From assembly GCA_017456885.1 (NCBI GenBank), contig JAFTIM010000002.1, positions 62,001 through 126,000 of the forward strand: a stretch of DNA of 64,000 nt. Reading direction: 5' to 3'. The position numbers and the translations under genes were made by a program. The notes under the pieces are model-generated. The model was not told the origin of the DNA. It was given only the letters and a program-made list of their open reading frames with translations, and did no database searches. Source of the DNA: Paludibacteraceae bacterium. GTDB taxonomy: Bacteria; Bacteroidota; Bacteroidia; Bacteroidales; Paludibacteraceae. Shown here in pieces: positions 32,044-42,235 of the stretch (within the stretch, counting starts at the first letter, position 1; the number at the start of each line of letters is the position of its first letter).

Positions 32044-33149
32044 AATTCACTCTCTTTTAGTCGTTCTGCATTTTCAGCAATAATCAATTGGTCGATAACG
32101 CCTTGAATCTCACCATTCATAAATGCAGCGAGATTGTATTCCGTATAATTGATACGATGGTCGGTGATACGCCCTTGCGGATAGTTGTAGGTACGGATTT
32201 TGGCCGACCGATCGCCCGTCGAAACCATCGTTTTACGACGTGCAGCAATGTCATCTACATACTTCTGATGCTCCATATCGTAAATCTTTGTACGCAAACG
32301 TGCCAAGGCGCGCTCTTTGTTTTTCGGTTGGTCGCGTGTTTCGGTACATTCTATCAATATCTCTTCGGACACGCCCGTATTCGGATTTTTCCAAACGTAT
32401 CGCAGTCGAACGCCCGACTCCACTTTATTGACATTCTGTCCGCCTGCACCACCCGAGCGAAACGTATCCCACTTAATTTCTCCCTCGTTGATTTCCACAT
32501 CAAATTCGTCAGCTTCTGGCAACACAGCTACGGTTGCAGCCGATGTATGCACCCTACCCTGCGTTTCGGTAGCAGGTACGCGCTGCACACGATGTACTCC
32601 CGACTCGTATTTCAACGTGCCGTAAACATTGTCGCCCGACACCGAGAAAACAATCTCTTTGTATCCGCCTGCCGTACCTTCGTTAAAACTCGTAATCTGC
32701 ACATTCCAACGTTTCGACTCACAATATTTGGCATACATTTTAAACAAATCGCCTGCAAAAATAGCGGCTTCGTCGCCTCCCGTACCGCCACGTATTTCCA
32801 CAATGGCATTTTTATTGTCTTCAGGGTCGGAAGGTATCAACAGCAATTTTATCTGTTCCTCCATCTCGGCAATGGCAGGCTCCAATTCGGACAATTCCGT
32901 TTTTGCCATTTCAACGAGTTCGGCATCCGATTCCGTTTCCAACAGCATTTTCGCCTCGTTGTAGGCATCAAGTTTCTGCTGATACGTTTTCTTTGCCTCC
33001 ACTATCTGCTCCAACTCCCGATATTCCTTGTTCAGACGCACATAGCGTTTCATATCCGCAATCACCGAAGGGTCGGTTATCAAAGTCGAAACCTCATCAA
33101 ACTTGTGCTGTATTCCTTCTAATTTTTCCAATAAAGTCGATTCTGCCAT
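32040..33149 (-). CDS. prfA: Peptide chain release factor 1
   Basis: The 369-aa protein has the GGQ peptidyl-hydrolysis loop (FRSGGAGGQNVNKVESG) and the PAT anticodon-like motif (RVPATETQGRVHTSA) that marks RF1, reading UAA and UAG. Length is normal. Confidence 0.96.
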   Translation of the reverse strand: MAESTLLEKLEGIQHKFDEVSTLITDPSVIADMKRYVRLNKEYRELEQIVEAKKTYQQKLDAYNEAKMLLETESDAELVEMAKTELSELEPAIAEMEEQIKLLLIPSDPEDNKNAIVEIRGGTGGDEAAIFAGDLFKMYAKYCESKRWNVQITSFNEGTAGGYKEIVFSVSGDNVYGTLKYESGVHRVQRVPATETQGRVHTSAATVAVLPEADEFDVEINEGEIKWDTFRSGGAGGQNVNKVESGVRLRYVWKNPNTGVSEEILIECTETRDQPKNKERALARLRTKIYDMEHQKYVDDIAARRKTMVSTGDRSAKIRTYNYPQGRITDHRINYTEYNLAAFMNGEIQGVIDQLIIAENAERLKESEL

Positions 33150-33154
33150 AAATA

Positions 33155-35572
33155 TTATTTTTCACAAGTTATTACAATACGCTCTCCTTTCGACATCGGG
33201 ACTTCTATCATATCCAAATTGTTGTTAATGGCAATCGTTACACCGCCTTTATGCATCATATAGCGTTTAAACCCTTCCGGCTTCTTTATTTTCAACGTAT
33301 TATCCCTTGTATTAGAGACGATATTCACTGCCATTGCCACTTCATTCCATGCCACATCGACCACAAATCCGCCTCTTGCACACAAACCTCTGTACTCACC
33401 CGTTTTCCATGCAGATGGCAATGCCGGCAAAATTTCGATGCATCCCTCCTGACTTTGCAACAACATCTCGGCAATACCGGCGATTCCACCGAAATTGCCA
33501 TCTATCTGAAACGGCGGATGCGAGCAAAAAAGATTGGGATAAGTTCCCCCTTCGTGATGTTTCTTATTTTTCGATATGGCAGGATTCAAAAGACTCTTCA
33601 AAAGCGAATACGAACGTTCACCATCGTGCAAACGCGCCCAGAAGTTCACTTTCCACGCACGCGACCACCCCGTTCCCGCATCGCCACGTCTGTTAAGCGT
33701 AACCTTTGCTGCTTCGGCAAGTTCGGGAGTTTGCGTTACCGATATCTGATTACTCGGATATAAACCATACAGATGAGAAACATGCCGGTGCGTTACCTCA
33801 ACCTCGTCGTAATCTTTCAACCATTCTTGCAAATAGCCTTTTTTGCTTATCTGCATAGGAGGCATCAAACACAAGGCACTATCCAAAGCATTTACAAACG
33901 CCGTATCGACATTTAATATCTGAGCCGCGTTTTTTGTATTCTTAAACAACTCACTCACAAGTTGAATATCCATGGTAGGTCCCATACAGATTTGAACTTT
34001 GTCTCTCGAACGAGGCATATAAAAACTATTTTCAGGCGAAGAAGAAGGTGCTGTTACCAACCATCCGCTGTCTTTTTCCTGTATCATGCTCGAAAGATAG
34101 AATTTTGCAGCTCCTTTCATCACCGGATACACCGATTGCAAATATTCCGTATCCATTGTAAAAGCATAATGTTCCCACAAATGGGCACAAAGCCATGCTC
34201 CTCCCGTATTGGTCGAACCCCAAAGGGCATCTTCGCCGGGAGCCGTAAACAGCCACGGGTTGGACATCATGTGGGCCACCCATCCGTCAGCGCCATAAAA
34301 AGTAGCTGCCGTCTCTTCACCTGCTACCGACAAACGATTGATGTAGGCTATTAACGGATGATGCAACTCCGAAAGATTGGTTATTTCCACCGGCCAATAA
34401 TTCATCTGGACATTGATATTCAGATGATAGTCACCATTCCAAGGTGTATTTACCGTATTTGCCCATAATCCTTGTAAATTGAGCGGCAAGGTATTTTCGC
34501 GTGTCCCTGAAATAAGTAAATAACGCCCATACTGGAAATACAATGCCACAAGCGACGGATCGTCATCTGTTTGAAAATTGTTTAACCGCTCATCGGTAGG
34601 TAGTTCTTTGCAATTTTCGCCAAGTGAAAAATAGACACGATTGTACTTCTCCTTGTACACGGACTCATGACGTTTTTTCAATTTCTCATAAGGTAAAGCC
34701 GATGCCTCTTGAAGTAGATTTTCCACTGTAAGTTCAAACTCTTTATCCAGCATATCGGTCGAAGATGAAACAAACAGATACGCCTCATCGGCATCTTCTA
34801 TCATCATGTTGTTGTTGTCAAACGTCTGCTTTCCACCATACTGAACCACCTTCAGTTTTGTCCGATAACGAACTCCATCGACATTCTTCTGTCCGCTACT
34901 GAGCAGACCTTCCATGCAAATGGCATCTCCATCGATAAACGTTTTCGATTGTCGCGGACGATTCAATGTTGCATCGAAACTGATTTTCCCTTTCTTGTTT
35001 GCCGACAATTTAACAACAATCACGTCTTCCGAATGCGAAACAAAATATTCACGATAATAATGTGTACCGCCCAAACAGAACGAAGTGTATGCCGTTGCAT
35101 TGTCCAACACCAATCCGCGACGATAATCCGTCAAAGAATCTTCCGGCAAATGATATGTCAATCTTAAATTTCCCAGCAGTTGATACGAACCATAAGGGCC
35201 GTTTACACCTGCGGCAGAGCCTTTACCTCCACACAAAAAATGTTTATACACTAATGCTTGCGCTTGTTTGTTTTTACCCTCTAACAACAATTTCCGTATT
35301 CTCGGAAGGTATTTTTTTGCATTTTGATTTTGTTGCAAACTATCAAAACTCCCCGACCACATCGTAATATCGTTCAGCACGATGTTTTCACTATAGACAC
35401 CACCCGTAGGCATTGCACCCAAACGACCATTCCCCAAAGGCAAAGACTCTTCCCATATTTTTGCCGGAGCACGATACCACAACTCCAAATCCGGCGTTTC
35501 AGTTGTTTTATCGGAGCAACTGACAGCAAGCAAAAAGAGTGAAAAAACGGACAAAAATTTGATTTTTCTCAT
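33155..35572 (-). CDS. GH95-family alpha-L-fucosidase/galactosidase lipoprotein
   Basis: The 805-aa precursor has a lipoprotein signal (lipobox LAVSC, Cys19). The N-terminal domain begins LWYRAPAKIWEESLPLGNGR as in GH95, and the catalytic alpha/alpha barrel includes HLNINVQMNYWPVEITNLSE. GH95 enzymes release terminal alpha-linked fucose or L-galactose from glycans by inversion. It starts six bases before prfA's end region in the same direction. No SusC/SusD pair is nearby, so it is not in a standard utilisation locus. Confidence 0.93.
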   Translation of the reverse strand: MRKIKFLSVFSLFLLAVSCSDKTTETPDLELWYRAPAKIWEESLPLGNGRLGAMPTGGVYSENIVLNDITMWSGSFDSLQQNQNAKKYLPRIRKLLLEGKNKQAQALVYKHFLCGGKGSAAGVNGPYGSYQLLGNLRLTYHLPEDSLTDYRRGLVLDNATAYTSFCLGGTHYYREYFVSHSEDVIVVKLSANKKGKISFDATLNRPRQSKTFIDGDAICMEGLLSSGQKNVDGVRYRTKLKVVQYGGKQTFDNNNMMIEDADEAYLFVSSSTDMLDKEFELTVENLLQEASALPYEKLKKRHESVYKEKYNRVYFSLGENCKELPTDERLNNFQTDDDPSLVALYFQYGRYLLISGTRENTLPLNLQGLWANTVNTPWNGDYHLNINVQMNYWPVEITNLSELHHPLIAYINRLSVAGEETAATFYGADGWVAHMMSNPWLFTAPGEDALWGSTNTGGAWLCAHLWEHYAFTMDTEYLQSVYPVMKGAAKFYLSSMIQEKDSGWLVTAPSSSPENSFYMPRSRDKVQICMGPTMDIQLVSELFKNTKNAAQILNVDTAFVNALDSALCLMPPMQISKKGYLQEWLKDYDEVEVTHRHVSHLYGLYPSNQISVTQTPELAEAAKVTLNRRGDAGTGWSRAWKVNFWARLHDGERSYSLLKSLLNPAISKNKKHHEGGTYPNLFCSHPPFQIDGNFGGIAGIAEMLLQSQEGCIEILPALPSAWKTGEYRGLCARGGFVVDVAWNEVAMAVNIVSNTRDNTLKIKKPEGFKRYMMHKGGVTIAINNNLDMIEVPMSKGERIVITCEK

Positions 35573-35583
35573 AACAAGTTTCT

Positions 35584-37998
35584 TTATTCTTCCAATGCAA
35601 TTTGTATAACATCTTTAATATCCTTCACATAGTGAAATACAAGTCCTTTTATGTAATCTTGATTGATTTCGTCAATGTCTTTCTTATTGTCTTCGCACAA
35701 AATAATTTCAGTAATGCCGGATCGTTTGGCTGCCAAAATTTTTTCGCGAATACCACCTACCGGCAACACTTTTCCCCTCAAGGTAATCTCGCCTGTCATG
35801 GCAAATCCCTTGCGTACACGACATTTTTTCAATGCCGATACCAAAGCGGTTACTATCGTGATTCCGGCCGAAGGTCCGTCTTTCGGAATTGATCCCTCCG
35901 GCACATGCACATGTATATTGTAAGAATCCAACTCTTTCTGACTCACGCCTAACTCCGCCGTATGCGATTTGATATATTCCAAGGCCAATATTGCCGACTC
36001 TTTCATCACATCGCCAAGATTTCCGGTCAAAGTCAGTCTCTTTTCCTTTCCTTTACTCAAACTTGCTTCGACAAACAGAATTTCACCGCCTACACTCGTC
36101 CAAGCCAATCCCGTCACAACACCCACATAATCGTTACCTTGATATTTATCTCTCGAATAACGCGGTACTCCAAGCAATTCACGAACATCTTTTATAGTCA
36201 GCGTCGGCTTGTAACTTTCCTCCATAGCAACCTTTTTAGCGATTTTGCGAATCACCTTTGCGATTACCCTATCCAATTCTCTGACGCCCGATTCGCGTGT
36301 ATACGACTCTATCAAATCGCGAACAACCGATTTTGAGAAAACCAAATCCTTTTTGTTCAATCCGTGAGCCTCCATTTGTTTCGGTATCAAATGCTTTTGG
36401 GCTATTTCCACTTTTTCTTCTGCCACATAGCCACTTACCTCTATCAATTCCATTCTGTCCAACAAAGGCTTACTGATGCCCGACAAACTATTGGCAGTAG
36501 CGACGAATAGCACTTTGGACAAATCATAATCTAAATCTAAATAATTATCGTGAAAAGCCACATTCTGTTCCGGATCGAGCACCTCAAGCAATGCCGCCGA
36601 CGGATCACCTTTAAAATCCCTATTCACTTTATCAATTTCATCAAGCACAAAAACAGGATTCGAAGTCCCCACTTTCTGAACATTCTGAATAATACGTCCC
36701 GGCAATGCTCCAATGTAGGTTCTGCGATGCCCACGTATTTCCGCCTCGTCCTGCATTCCTCCCAACGAGATTCGGGCATATTTTCTATTCAAAGCCTCGG
36801 CAATTGATTTCCCGAGCGAGGTTTTACCAACCCCCGGAGGTCCATAAAGACATATTATCGGCGACTTAAAATTTTTCTGTAATTTCAAAATAGCCAAATG
36901 CTCCAAAATACGTTCTTTGACATCATCTAATCCGTAATGGTCCTTATCGAGAATGCGTTGAGCCCGCTTCAAGTCGAAATTATCCTCGGTATATTCATTC
37001 CATGGTAGATTCAATATGGTTTCCACATAATTTAATTGTACCGAGTAGTCCGGCGAATGAGGATTTGTCCGTTCCAAACGTCGCAACTCTTTTTCAAAGA
37101 CTTTTTTGGTTTTCTCATCCCATTTTTTCGACTTCGCACGCTCTCTAAATTCGTCCAATTCTTGTTCCTCATCGACTCCACCCAACTCATCTTGAATGGT
37201 CTTCATCTGCTGTTGTAAGAAAAATTCACGTTGTTGCTGATCAATGCCCGAACGCGCTTTCGACTGTATATTTACCTTTATCTCAAGCAATTGAAGTTCT
37301 TTTGTCAGTAAATCAAGAAGCAGATTTCCTCGTTTTTCCAAGTCATCGAACAAAAGCAGACGCACTTTATCGTCCACTTTCAAATCGAAATTTGTACAAA
37401 TAAAATTCATCAGTATACGAGGAGGTTCTATATTACGAACCGCAAACGTTGCTTCCGATGGCACAACACCCAATTTTATAATTTTCACAGCAACGTCTTT
37501 TATAGCCTCAACAAGTGCCTGAAATATCTCATTATTGGTCGCAGGCACAATCTCCTCTCGCATTTGTACGCGAGCATGCAAAAACGGAGTCGTTTTTGTA
37601 AGTTCCAACACATCGGCACGTTTTTTCCCTTGTAAAATAACAGTGGTTGTATTGTCGGGCATTTCCAAAATGCGTATAATTTTGGCTATGGTACCGGTCG
37701 TGTATAAATCGTCCAACTCGGGGTCTTCTTTTTTTGCATCTTTTTGCGTAGCGACGCATATTTCTTCATTATTGTTGTATGCAGAGCGAATCAGCCGCAA
37801 AGTTTTTGCCCTGCCTACCGACACTGGCAATACAACTCCGGGAAACAACACCATGTTTCGCAGTGGTATCAACGGCAATTCGTCACCGTCTTTCGACTCC
37901 ACCATCAACACATCATCTTCATCGGCAACCACGGGAATAAACTCCGTTTGCGAATCAGCCACCCCTTCCAACAACATTTCTTCCAAAGATTTATTCAT
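35584..37998 (-). CDS. lon: ATP-dependent protease Lon
   Basis: The protein has the N-terminal substrate-binding region (about 40-230), AAA+ domain with Walker A GPPGVGKTS and Walker B FVLDEIDK, and the C-terminal serine-lysine protease domain (PEGSIPKDGPSAG with the catalytic Ser). I start it at 37998 (804 aa) because AAGGAG lies directly before this ATG; an upstream in-frame Met has no such site. It degrades misfolded and regulatory proteins in the cytoplasm. Confidence 0.96.
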   Translation of the reverse strand: MNKSLEEMLLEGVADSQTEFIPVVADEDDVLMVESKDGDELPLIPLRNMVLFPGVVLPVSVGRAKTLRLIRSAYNNNEEICVATQKDAKKEDPELDDLYTTGTIAKIIRILEMPDNTTTVILQGKKRADVLELTKTTPFLHARVQMREEIVPATNNEIFQALVEAIKDVAVKIIKLGVVPSEATFAVRNIEPPRILMNFICTNFDLKVDDKVRLLLFDDLEKRGNLLLDLLTKELQLLEIKVNIQSKARSGIDQQQREFFLQQQMKTIQDELGGVDEEQELDEFRERAKSKKWDEKTKKVFEKELRRLERTNPHSPDYSVQLNYVETILNLPWNEYTEDNFDLKRAQRILDKDHYGLDDVKERILEHLAILKLQKNFKSPIICLYGPPGVGKTSLGKSIAEALNRKYARISLGGMQDEAEIRGHRRTYIGALPGRIIQNVQKVGTSNPVFVLDEIDKVNRDFKGDPSAALLEVLDPEQNVAFHDNYLDLDYDLSKVLFVATANSLSGISKPLLDRMELIEVSGYVAEEKVEIAQKHLIPKQMEAHGLNKKDLVFSKSVVRDLIESYTRESGVRELDRVIAKVIRKIAKKVAMEESYKPTLTIKDVRELLGVPRYSRDKYQGNDYVGVVTGLAWTSVGGEILFVEASLSKGKEKRLTLTGNLGDVMKESAILALEYIKSHTAELGVSQKELDSYNIHVHVPEGSIPKDGPSAGITIVTALVSALKKCRVRKGFAMTGEITLRGKVLPVGGIREKILAAKRSGITEIILCEDNKKDIDEINQDYIKGLVFHYVKDIKDVIQIALEE

Positions 37999-38153
37999 AA
38001 AAACTCCTTTAATATGCCAAAATGACAGAAACACAGATAACCTTTTCGCGACAGATTTCTACCATCTTGATTATAAACCACTTAAAATTTCACATTAAAA
38101 ATAATGCCTCTATTTACAAGCTGTATGCCAAAAACTTTGTAAAAATACGAAAA

Positions 38154-39341
38154 TTAAGCCTGAAGAGCGCATCTTTTGCACTTGATGAGCACTTTTTCAT
38201 TATTAAAAATTGTGCAAGCAAACAAATAATCGTTTCCGCCATCTTTTAATTTCAATCTTTTGCTAAGCGAATCGACCGTTTCAGGGAAATTGCGAACAGA
38301 AAGATTTGCTTGTTTTACCCCTTCCAGCATCCGATTCAGACTTTTTTTAGAGAAATTACCATAAGTTGCTACTTCAAATATTCGCCCGGGGAATCCATCT
38401 TTCAGTATGTCGGATGTATATAAATGCGTATTCGGGTGCAATTTTTTCAAGCCAAAACGCTGTGCTACCAAACGAAAAGCACCCGATTTCAAAACTGCGG
38501 CATTTGGCTCATACAAAAATAGTCCTATTTCTTCGGCATACTCACACAAAGCGTTCTGTTCTTCAGCTGGAAGAAACGTGAATGAATGCCGACGGGATTG
38601 TTTCTGCAAATCGACTGCGACAAAACGAACCTCCTGCCTCTCTCCCCATTTTATCAGAAACAACAACTCTTTGCACTCTCCGTCAACTGCTACGATATGG
38701 ACCTCGTTGGTTTCCGGGAATTGTCTTAACACAGAAGCTATATCAATCATGGGAGAAAGTTTTAACAACACCCTCTGCGACTTTTGCTTTAACAAAGTTC
38801 GCATTGATGTAATATCGGGCATACAATCGGTCAGAGCCACCATCTTTCGACCAAACACATCACGCCGTGCAGGGTCTATATACACCATATCCACAAAATC
38901 GACCGTATTCAAAAACGCTTCCGCATCCGTTTCAAAAATCTCCGCCACGGTAAAATCCAATACCGAAAAGTTGTGCCGCGCCAACGCACATAGTTTGGCA
39001 TTGTGTTCCACATAAAACACCTTCCGAAACGCCTGCCCCATATAAAAACAATCGACCCCGAAACCTCCCGTCAAGTCTGCCAACGTGTTTCCCGAACACA
39101 ATTCGGATTTATACAACGCCGTACGTTCCGACGAGCATTGCTCCAATGATAAACGAACGGGAAAACGCAGCTGTTTTTCGGCACACCACGACGGTAGTTT
39201 TGTCTGCATACGCCGACGAGCCTCAATCTGCGACACAGCCCATACCACGTCTATTGTCGGATATTTTGAAGCGTTAAGCAACAAACGATTGAGGTCGTCT
39301 GTCATGTGTTCTTCTATGAAATTTTCGGTAGAAACGCTCAT
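38154..39341 (-). CDS. THUMP-like class I SAM-dependent methyltransferase
   Basis: The 395-aa product (start chosen at MSVSTENF, 39341) has the SAM site LADLTGGFGVDCFYM, the acidic YVEHN motif and a VYIDPARRD motif that corresponds to the catalytic motif IV. The C-terminal part is the THUMP-like domain of this Bacteroidota family. It probably methylates RNA; the target is unknown. A longer upstream frame would run into the divergent tsaE promoter. Confidence 0.8.
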   Translation of the reverse strand: MSVSTENFIEEHMTDDLNRLLLNASKYPTIDVVWAVSQIEARRRMQTKLPSWCAEKQLRFPVRLSLEQCSSERTALYKSELCSGNTLADLTGGFGVDCFYMGQAFRKVFYVEHNAKLCALARHNFSVLDFTVAEIFETDAEAFLNTVDFVDMVYIDPARRDVFGRKMVALTDCMPDITSMRTLLKQKSQRVLLKLSPMIDIASVLRQFPETNEVHIVAVDGECKELLFLIKWGERQEVRFVAVDLQKQSRRHSFTFLPAEEQNALCEYAEEIGLFLYEPNAAVLKSGAFRLVAQRFGLKKLHPNTHLYTSDILKDGFPGRIFEVATYGNFSKKSLNRMLEGVKQANLSVRNFPETVDSLSKRLKLKDGGNDYLFACTIFNNEKVLIKCKRCALQA

Positions 39342-39428
39342 TTTACAACAAATGTACAACGAATATTGCTTCAGCGCAAACAGCAATGAAAAATCGCAAC
39401 AAAGAATCTCTCTTGTAAAGTTTTTTTC

Positions 39429-39436
39429 TATTTTTG
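39429..39436 (+). promoter_or_regulatory. tsaE promoter -7 box
   Basis: TATTTTTG, TAnnTTTG type, lies 16 bases before the ATG at 39452, giving a very short leader. Confidence 0.65.
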
Positions 39437-39451
39437 CAGAAACAAAAAGCA

Positions 39452-39874
39452 ATGCAGAAAAACATTGTCATATCGTCCATAAGTGATGTACAACAAGCCG
39501 CAAACGACTTTCTTAAAACCATTGGGAGCCATCGCATTATCGCTTTTTTCGGTGCTATGGGCGTAGGGAAAACAACTTTTATCAAAGCCATTTGTGAAGC
39601 ATTAGGTACCGACGATGTTGTCAATAGTCCGACATTTTCTATTGTTAACGAATACGACTACGATACGGACAAAAAGATTTATCATTTTGATTTTTATCGC
39701 TTAAAAAATGCTGAAGAGGCTTTCGATTTTGGAATTGAGGAATATTGGAACAGCAACAACTTCTGCTTAATGGAATGGTCGGAAAAGATAGAACCCATTT
39801 TACCCGACAATTGCCTACGAGTGGATATTACGGAAGAAAACGACGGAACAAGAAATATTTTATTTCATATTTAA
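39452..39874 (+). CDS. tsaE: tRNA t6A biosynthesis ATPase TsaE
   Basis: The 140-aa product has Walker A GAMGVGKTTFIKAI, the conserved VNSPTFSIVNEY and HFDFYRL, and the EWSEKI end motif of TsaE (YjeE). It works with TsaB and TsaD to make threonylcarbamoyl-adenosine in ANN-decoding tRNAs. The ATG at 39452 follows the promoter; an upstream TTG would lie inside the -7 box. Confidence 0.95.
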   Translation: MQKNIVISSISDVQQAANDFLKTIGSHRIIAFFGAMGVGKTTFIKAICEALGTDDVVNSPTFSIVNEYDYDTDKKIYHFDFYRLKNAEEAFDFGIEEYWNSNNFCLMEWSEKIEPILPDNCLRVDITEENDGTRNILFHI

Positions 39875-39894
39875 TCACTAAAAATCTTACAACT

Positions 39895-40470
39895 ATGAGT
39901 ATTAAAGGAACACAAACAGAAAAGAATTTGATGCAATCATTTGCAGGCGAATCTCAAGCACGTATGCGTTACACTTATTTTGCAAGTGTAGCAAAAAAAG
40001 AGGGTTACGAACAAATGGCAGCCATTTTCAGCGAAACCGCCGACCAAGAAAAAGAACACGCAAAACGTATGTTTAAACTTTTAGAAGGTGGTGAGGTTGA
40101 AGTAAAAGCCTGCTTCCCTGCCGGAGTTATCGGCACTACGCTTGAAAATCTGAAAGCTGCAGCTTGTGGCGAACACGAAGAATGGGCAGAAGCCTATCCT
40201 CACTTTGCCGACGTAGCCGAAGCAGAAGGTTTTCCTGAAATTGCAGCAATGTATCGTAACATCGCCATTGCCGAAAAAGGGCACGAGGTCCGTTATCTTG
40301 CTTTTGTAAAAAACATTGAAAATGGTACTGTTTTCAAAAAAGACAAAACCACCATTTGGCAATGTCGTAATTGCGGTTTCATTTACGAAGGCGAGTCGGC
40401 TCCCGAGCAATGTCCTGCCTGCCAACACCCTAAAGCACATTTCGAGGTGATGAAGCAGAACATCTACTAA
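39895..40470 (+). CDS. Rubrerythrin
   Basis: The 191-aa protein has the diiron four-helix domain (ESQARMRYTYFA, DQEKEHAKRMF, EKGHEVRYL Glu/His ligands) and a C-terminal rubredoxin-like domain with two CxxC pairs (CRNCGF, CPACQH). It reduces hydrogen peroxide in anaerobes. I start at 39895 (MSIKGTQTEKN). Confidence 0.95.
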   Translation: MSIKGTQTEKNLMQSFAGESQARMRYTYFASVAKKEGYEQMAAIFSETADQEKEHAKRMFKLLEGGEVEVKACFPAGVIGTTLENLKAAACGEHEEWAEAYPHFADVAEAEGFPEIAAMYRNIAIAEKGHEVRYLAFVKNIENGTVFKKDKTTIWQCRNCGFIYEGESAPEQCPACQHPKAHFEVMKQNIY

Positions 40471-40477
40471 ACAAAAG

Positions 40478-40503
40478 AAGTCCCGAAATTTCGGGACTTT
40501 TTT
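40478..40503 (+). terminator. Rubrerythrin terminator
   Basis: AAGTCCCGAAA and its exact complement (40478-40499) are followed by T. It may also serve the convergent gene at 40532. Confidence 0.85.
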
Positions 40504-40531
40504 ATTTCTCTAAAACAGTATTTTATTAAAA

Positions 40532-41425
40532 TCACTCCTTAAAACGACAAACTATACGGAAGCCACTCGTGCTGGTTCCTAAATTAGGATTACCGCTATC
40601 GCGATTGGCAACACGGCAAAAATGCTTCACAGTAGCCCAACTGCCTCCTCTAATAACCCTTCGAAATAGTTTGTTTTTTTCATTTTTAGGTCCTTTAGGG
40701 TTCACCTGACTCTCTGTCGGATATTTATCTTCATACCAATCGTAGCACCATTCATAAACATTTCCGCTCATATCATACAACCCTAATTCATTTGGCATCA
40801 AATAAGCCACCGGATGTTCATTTCTTTTCGAATTGTCCCAATACCAAGCAACTTTTTTAACCTTCTGATGACCACTATACATTAAGCCGCGGCTTTTATT
40901 TCCTCCGCGAGCAGCATATTCCCACTCTGCTTCGGTAGGAAGTGAATATTCTTTTCCCGTTTTCAACGAAAGCCACTCGCAAAATTTCACCGCATCTTGC
41001 CAACTTACATAAACCACCGGATAGTACGAATAATCTTCGGCACTTATCAAATTACCCTCCTCTTTGCAACGCCAATTTACATTTTCTTTCTCTTCCATTA
41101 TAGCCTTCTCGTCGTTCCAAATAAAGGAACGTCCTTTCTGTTCTGCATCTGTTATATATCCAGTATCTTCCACAAATGCGGCAAACTGAGCAACTGTTAT
41201 TTCCGTTTTACCGATATAAAAACCATCTAACGTTACAGTATGCACATTTTCTTCATCAATCTCTCTGTACTTATCTCGGTTTGTACCCATTTCAAAAGTT
41301 CCTCCCTCCACATAAACCATCGTTATATCCAACAACGACGTATTTTCCACATAGTTATACAACTCTGCTTTTATTGGCAGAAGAAAACAAGAAACGACAA
41401 ATAATGTAAATGCAAATTTTTTCAT
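40532..41425 (-). CDS. Secreted formylglycine-enzyme-like (SUMF1) protein 1
   Basis: The 297-aa precursor has signal peptide MKKFAFTLFVVSCFLLPIKA. The mature part shows the sulfatase-modifying-factor fold: MVYVEGGTFEMGTN, YIGKTEITVAQF, LPTEAEWEYAARGG, DMSGNVYEWCYDW and a C-terminal GGSW...FRIV block. The catalytic Cys pair of true formylglycine enzymes is not evident, so it is more likely a structural or binding paralogue of the GldJ/GldK type than an enzyme. It neighbours a second copy. Confidence 0.85.
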   Translation of the reverse strand: MKKFAFTLFVVSCFLLPIKAELYNYVENTSLLDITMVYVEGGTFEMGTNRDKYREIDEENVHTVTLDGFYIGKTEITVAQFAAFVEDTGYITDAEQKGRSFIWNDEKAIMEEKENVNWRCKEEGNLISAEDYSYYPVVYVSWQDAVKFCEWLSLKTGKEYSLPTEAEWEYAARGGNKSRGLMYSGHQKVKKVAWYWDNSKRNEHPVAYLMPNELGLYDMSGNVYEWCYDWYEDKYPTESQVNPKGPKNEKNKLFRRVIRGGSWATVKHFCRVANRDSGNPNLGTSTSGFRIVCRFKE

Positions 41426-41449
41426 CTTCTATAATTTAATTTTATAATC

Positions 41450-42235
41450 TTACTGATAAATCGCTAATCTAAATCCATAATATATTCCCCTAAACTCCGG
41501 CATATTGGAACTTCTGTTCGTAACACGGCAACTACGAGCCACTCCTTTGTTGCAACCTCCTCGCAAAACCTTATACATACCTTGGGCTTTAATCGGGTTG
41601 GTCAACGGGTACGGCTCGTATAAGTCATAAAAATCCTGACACCATTCCCATACATTTCCGCTCATATCATATATTCCCAACTCGTTTGGTTGCTTTGTAC
41701 CTGCACGACAATGGTGTTTTATCTCCGTTGTATTGGCTTCGTACCACGCAACATCATCTATATTATTGCTGCCGCTATACTTATAGCCTTTGCTATATTT
41801 ACCTCCGCGAGCCGCATATTCCCATTCGGCCTCGGTAGGCAATCGGAAATTTTGTCCCAGCAATTTATTCAAACGGTTGATAAACAATTGGCAATCTTCC
41901 CACGAAATATTTTCCACCGGGTTTTTATAACCGCGAAAATGACTCGGATTGTAGTGCATAACGGCACGCCAAAGTTCTTGTGTAACTTCCAACTTCCCTA
42001 TATAAAAATCTGCCAACGTTACTCTATGAATCGGAGCCTCGTCTTCGTAACAGTCAATATCGTTTTCAACCTCATCACCCATCATAAAGCGACCTCCTTC
42101 GACCAAAATCATTTCAAAGGTAATCCCCTCCACCGTAAATTCCAGTTTTTTGGGTTTTTCTTGTTTCTGTGCAGAAATACATCCAAAACAGAACACAAAG
42201 AGTACAAGCAACAAATATTTTATTTTTTCAGCCAT
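41450..42235 (-). CDS. Secreted formylglycine-enzyme-like (SUMF1) protein 2
   Basis: The 261-aa precursor has a signal peptide (MAEKIKYLLLVLFVFCFGCI) and the same domain order as the next gene: GGRFMMGDE, LPTEAEWEYAARGG, YDMSGNVWEWCQDF, LRGGCNKG, YGFRLAI. It overlaps the S9 peptidase stop by 16 bases. The pair probably arose by tandem duplication and is co-transcribed with the peptidase. Confidence 0.85.
   Translation of the reverse strand: MAEKIKYLLLVLFVFCFGCISAQKQEKPKKLEFTVEGITFEMILVEGGRFMMGDEVENDIDCYEDEAPIHRVTLADFYIGKLEVTQELWRAVMHYNPSHFRGYKNPVENISWEDCQLFINRLNKLLGQNFRLPTEAEWEYAARGGKYSKGYKYSGSNNIDDVAWYEANTTEIKHHCRAGTKQPNELGIYDMSGNVWEWCQDFYDLYEPYPLTNPIKAQGMYKVLRGGCNKGVARSCRVTNRSSNMPEFRGIYYGFRLAIYQ

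Noticed and set aside
40532-42235. Active formylglycine-generating enzymes
   Set aside because: The SUMF1 fold is clear but the two catalytic Cys of aerobic formylglycine enzymes are not seen at the expected C-terminal position, and no sulfatase gene is nearby.
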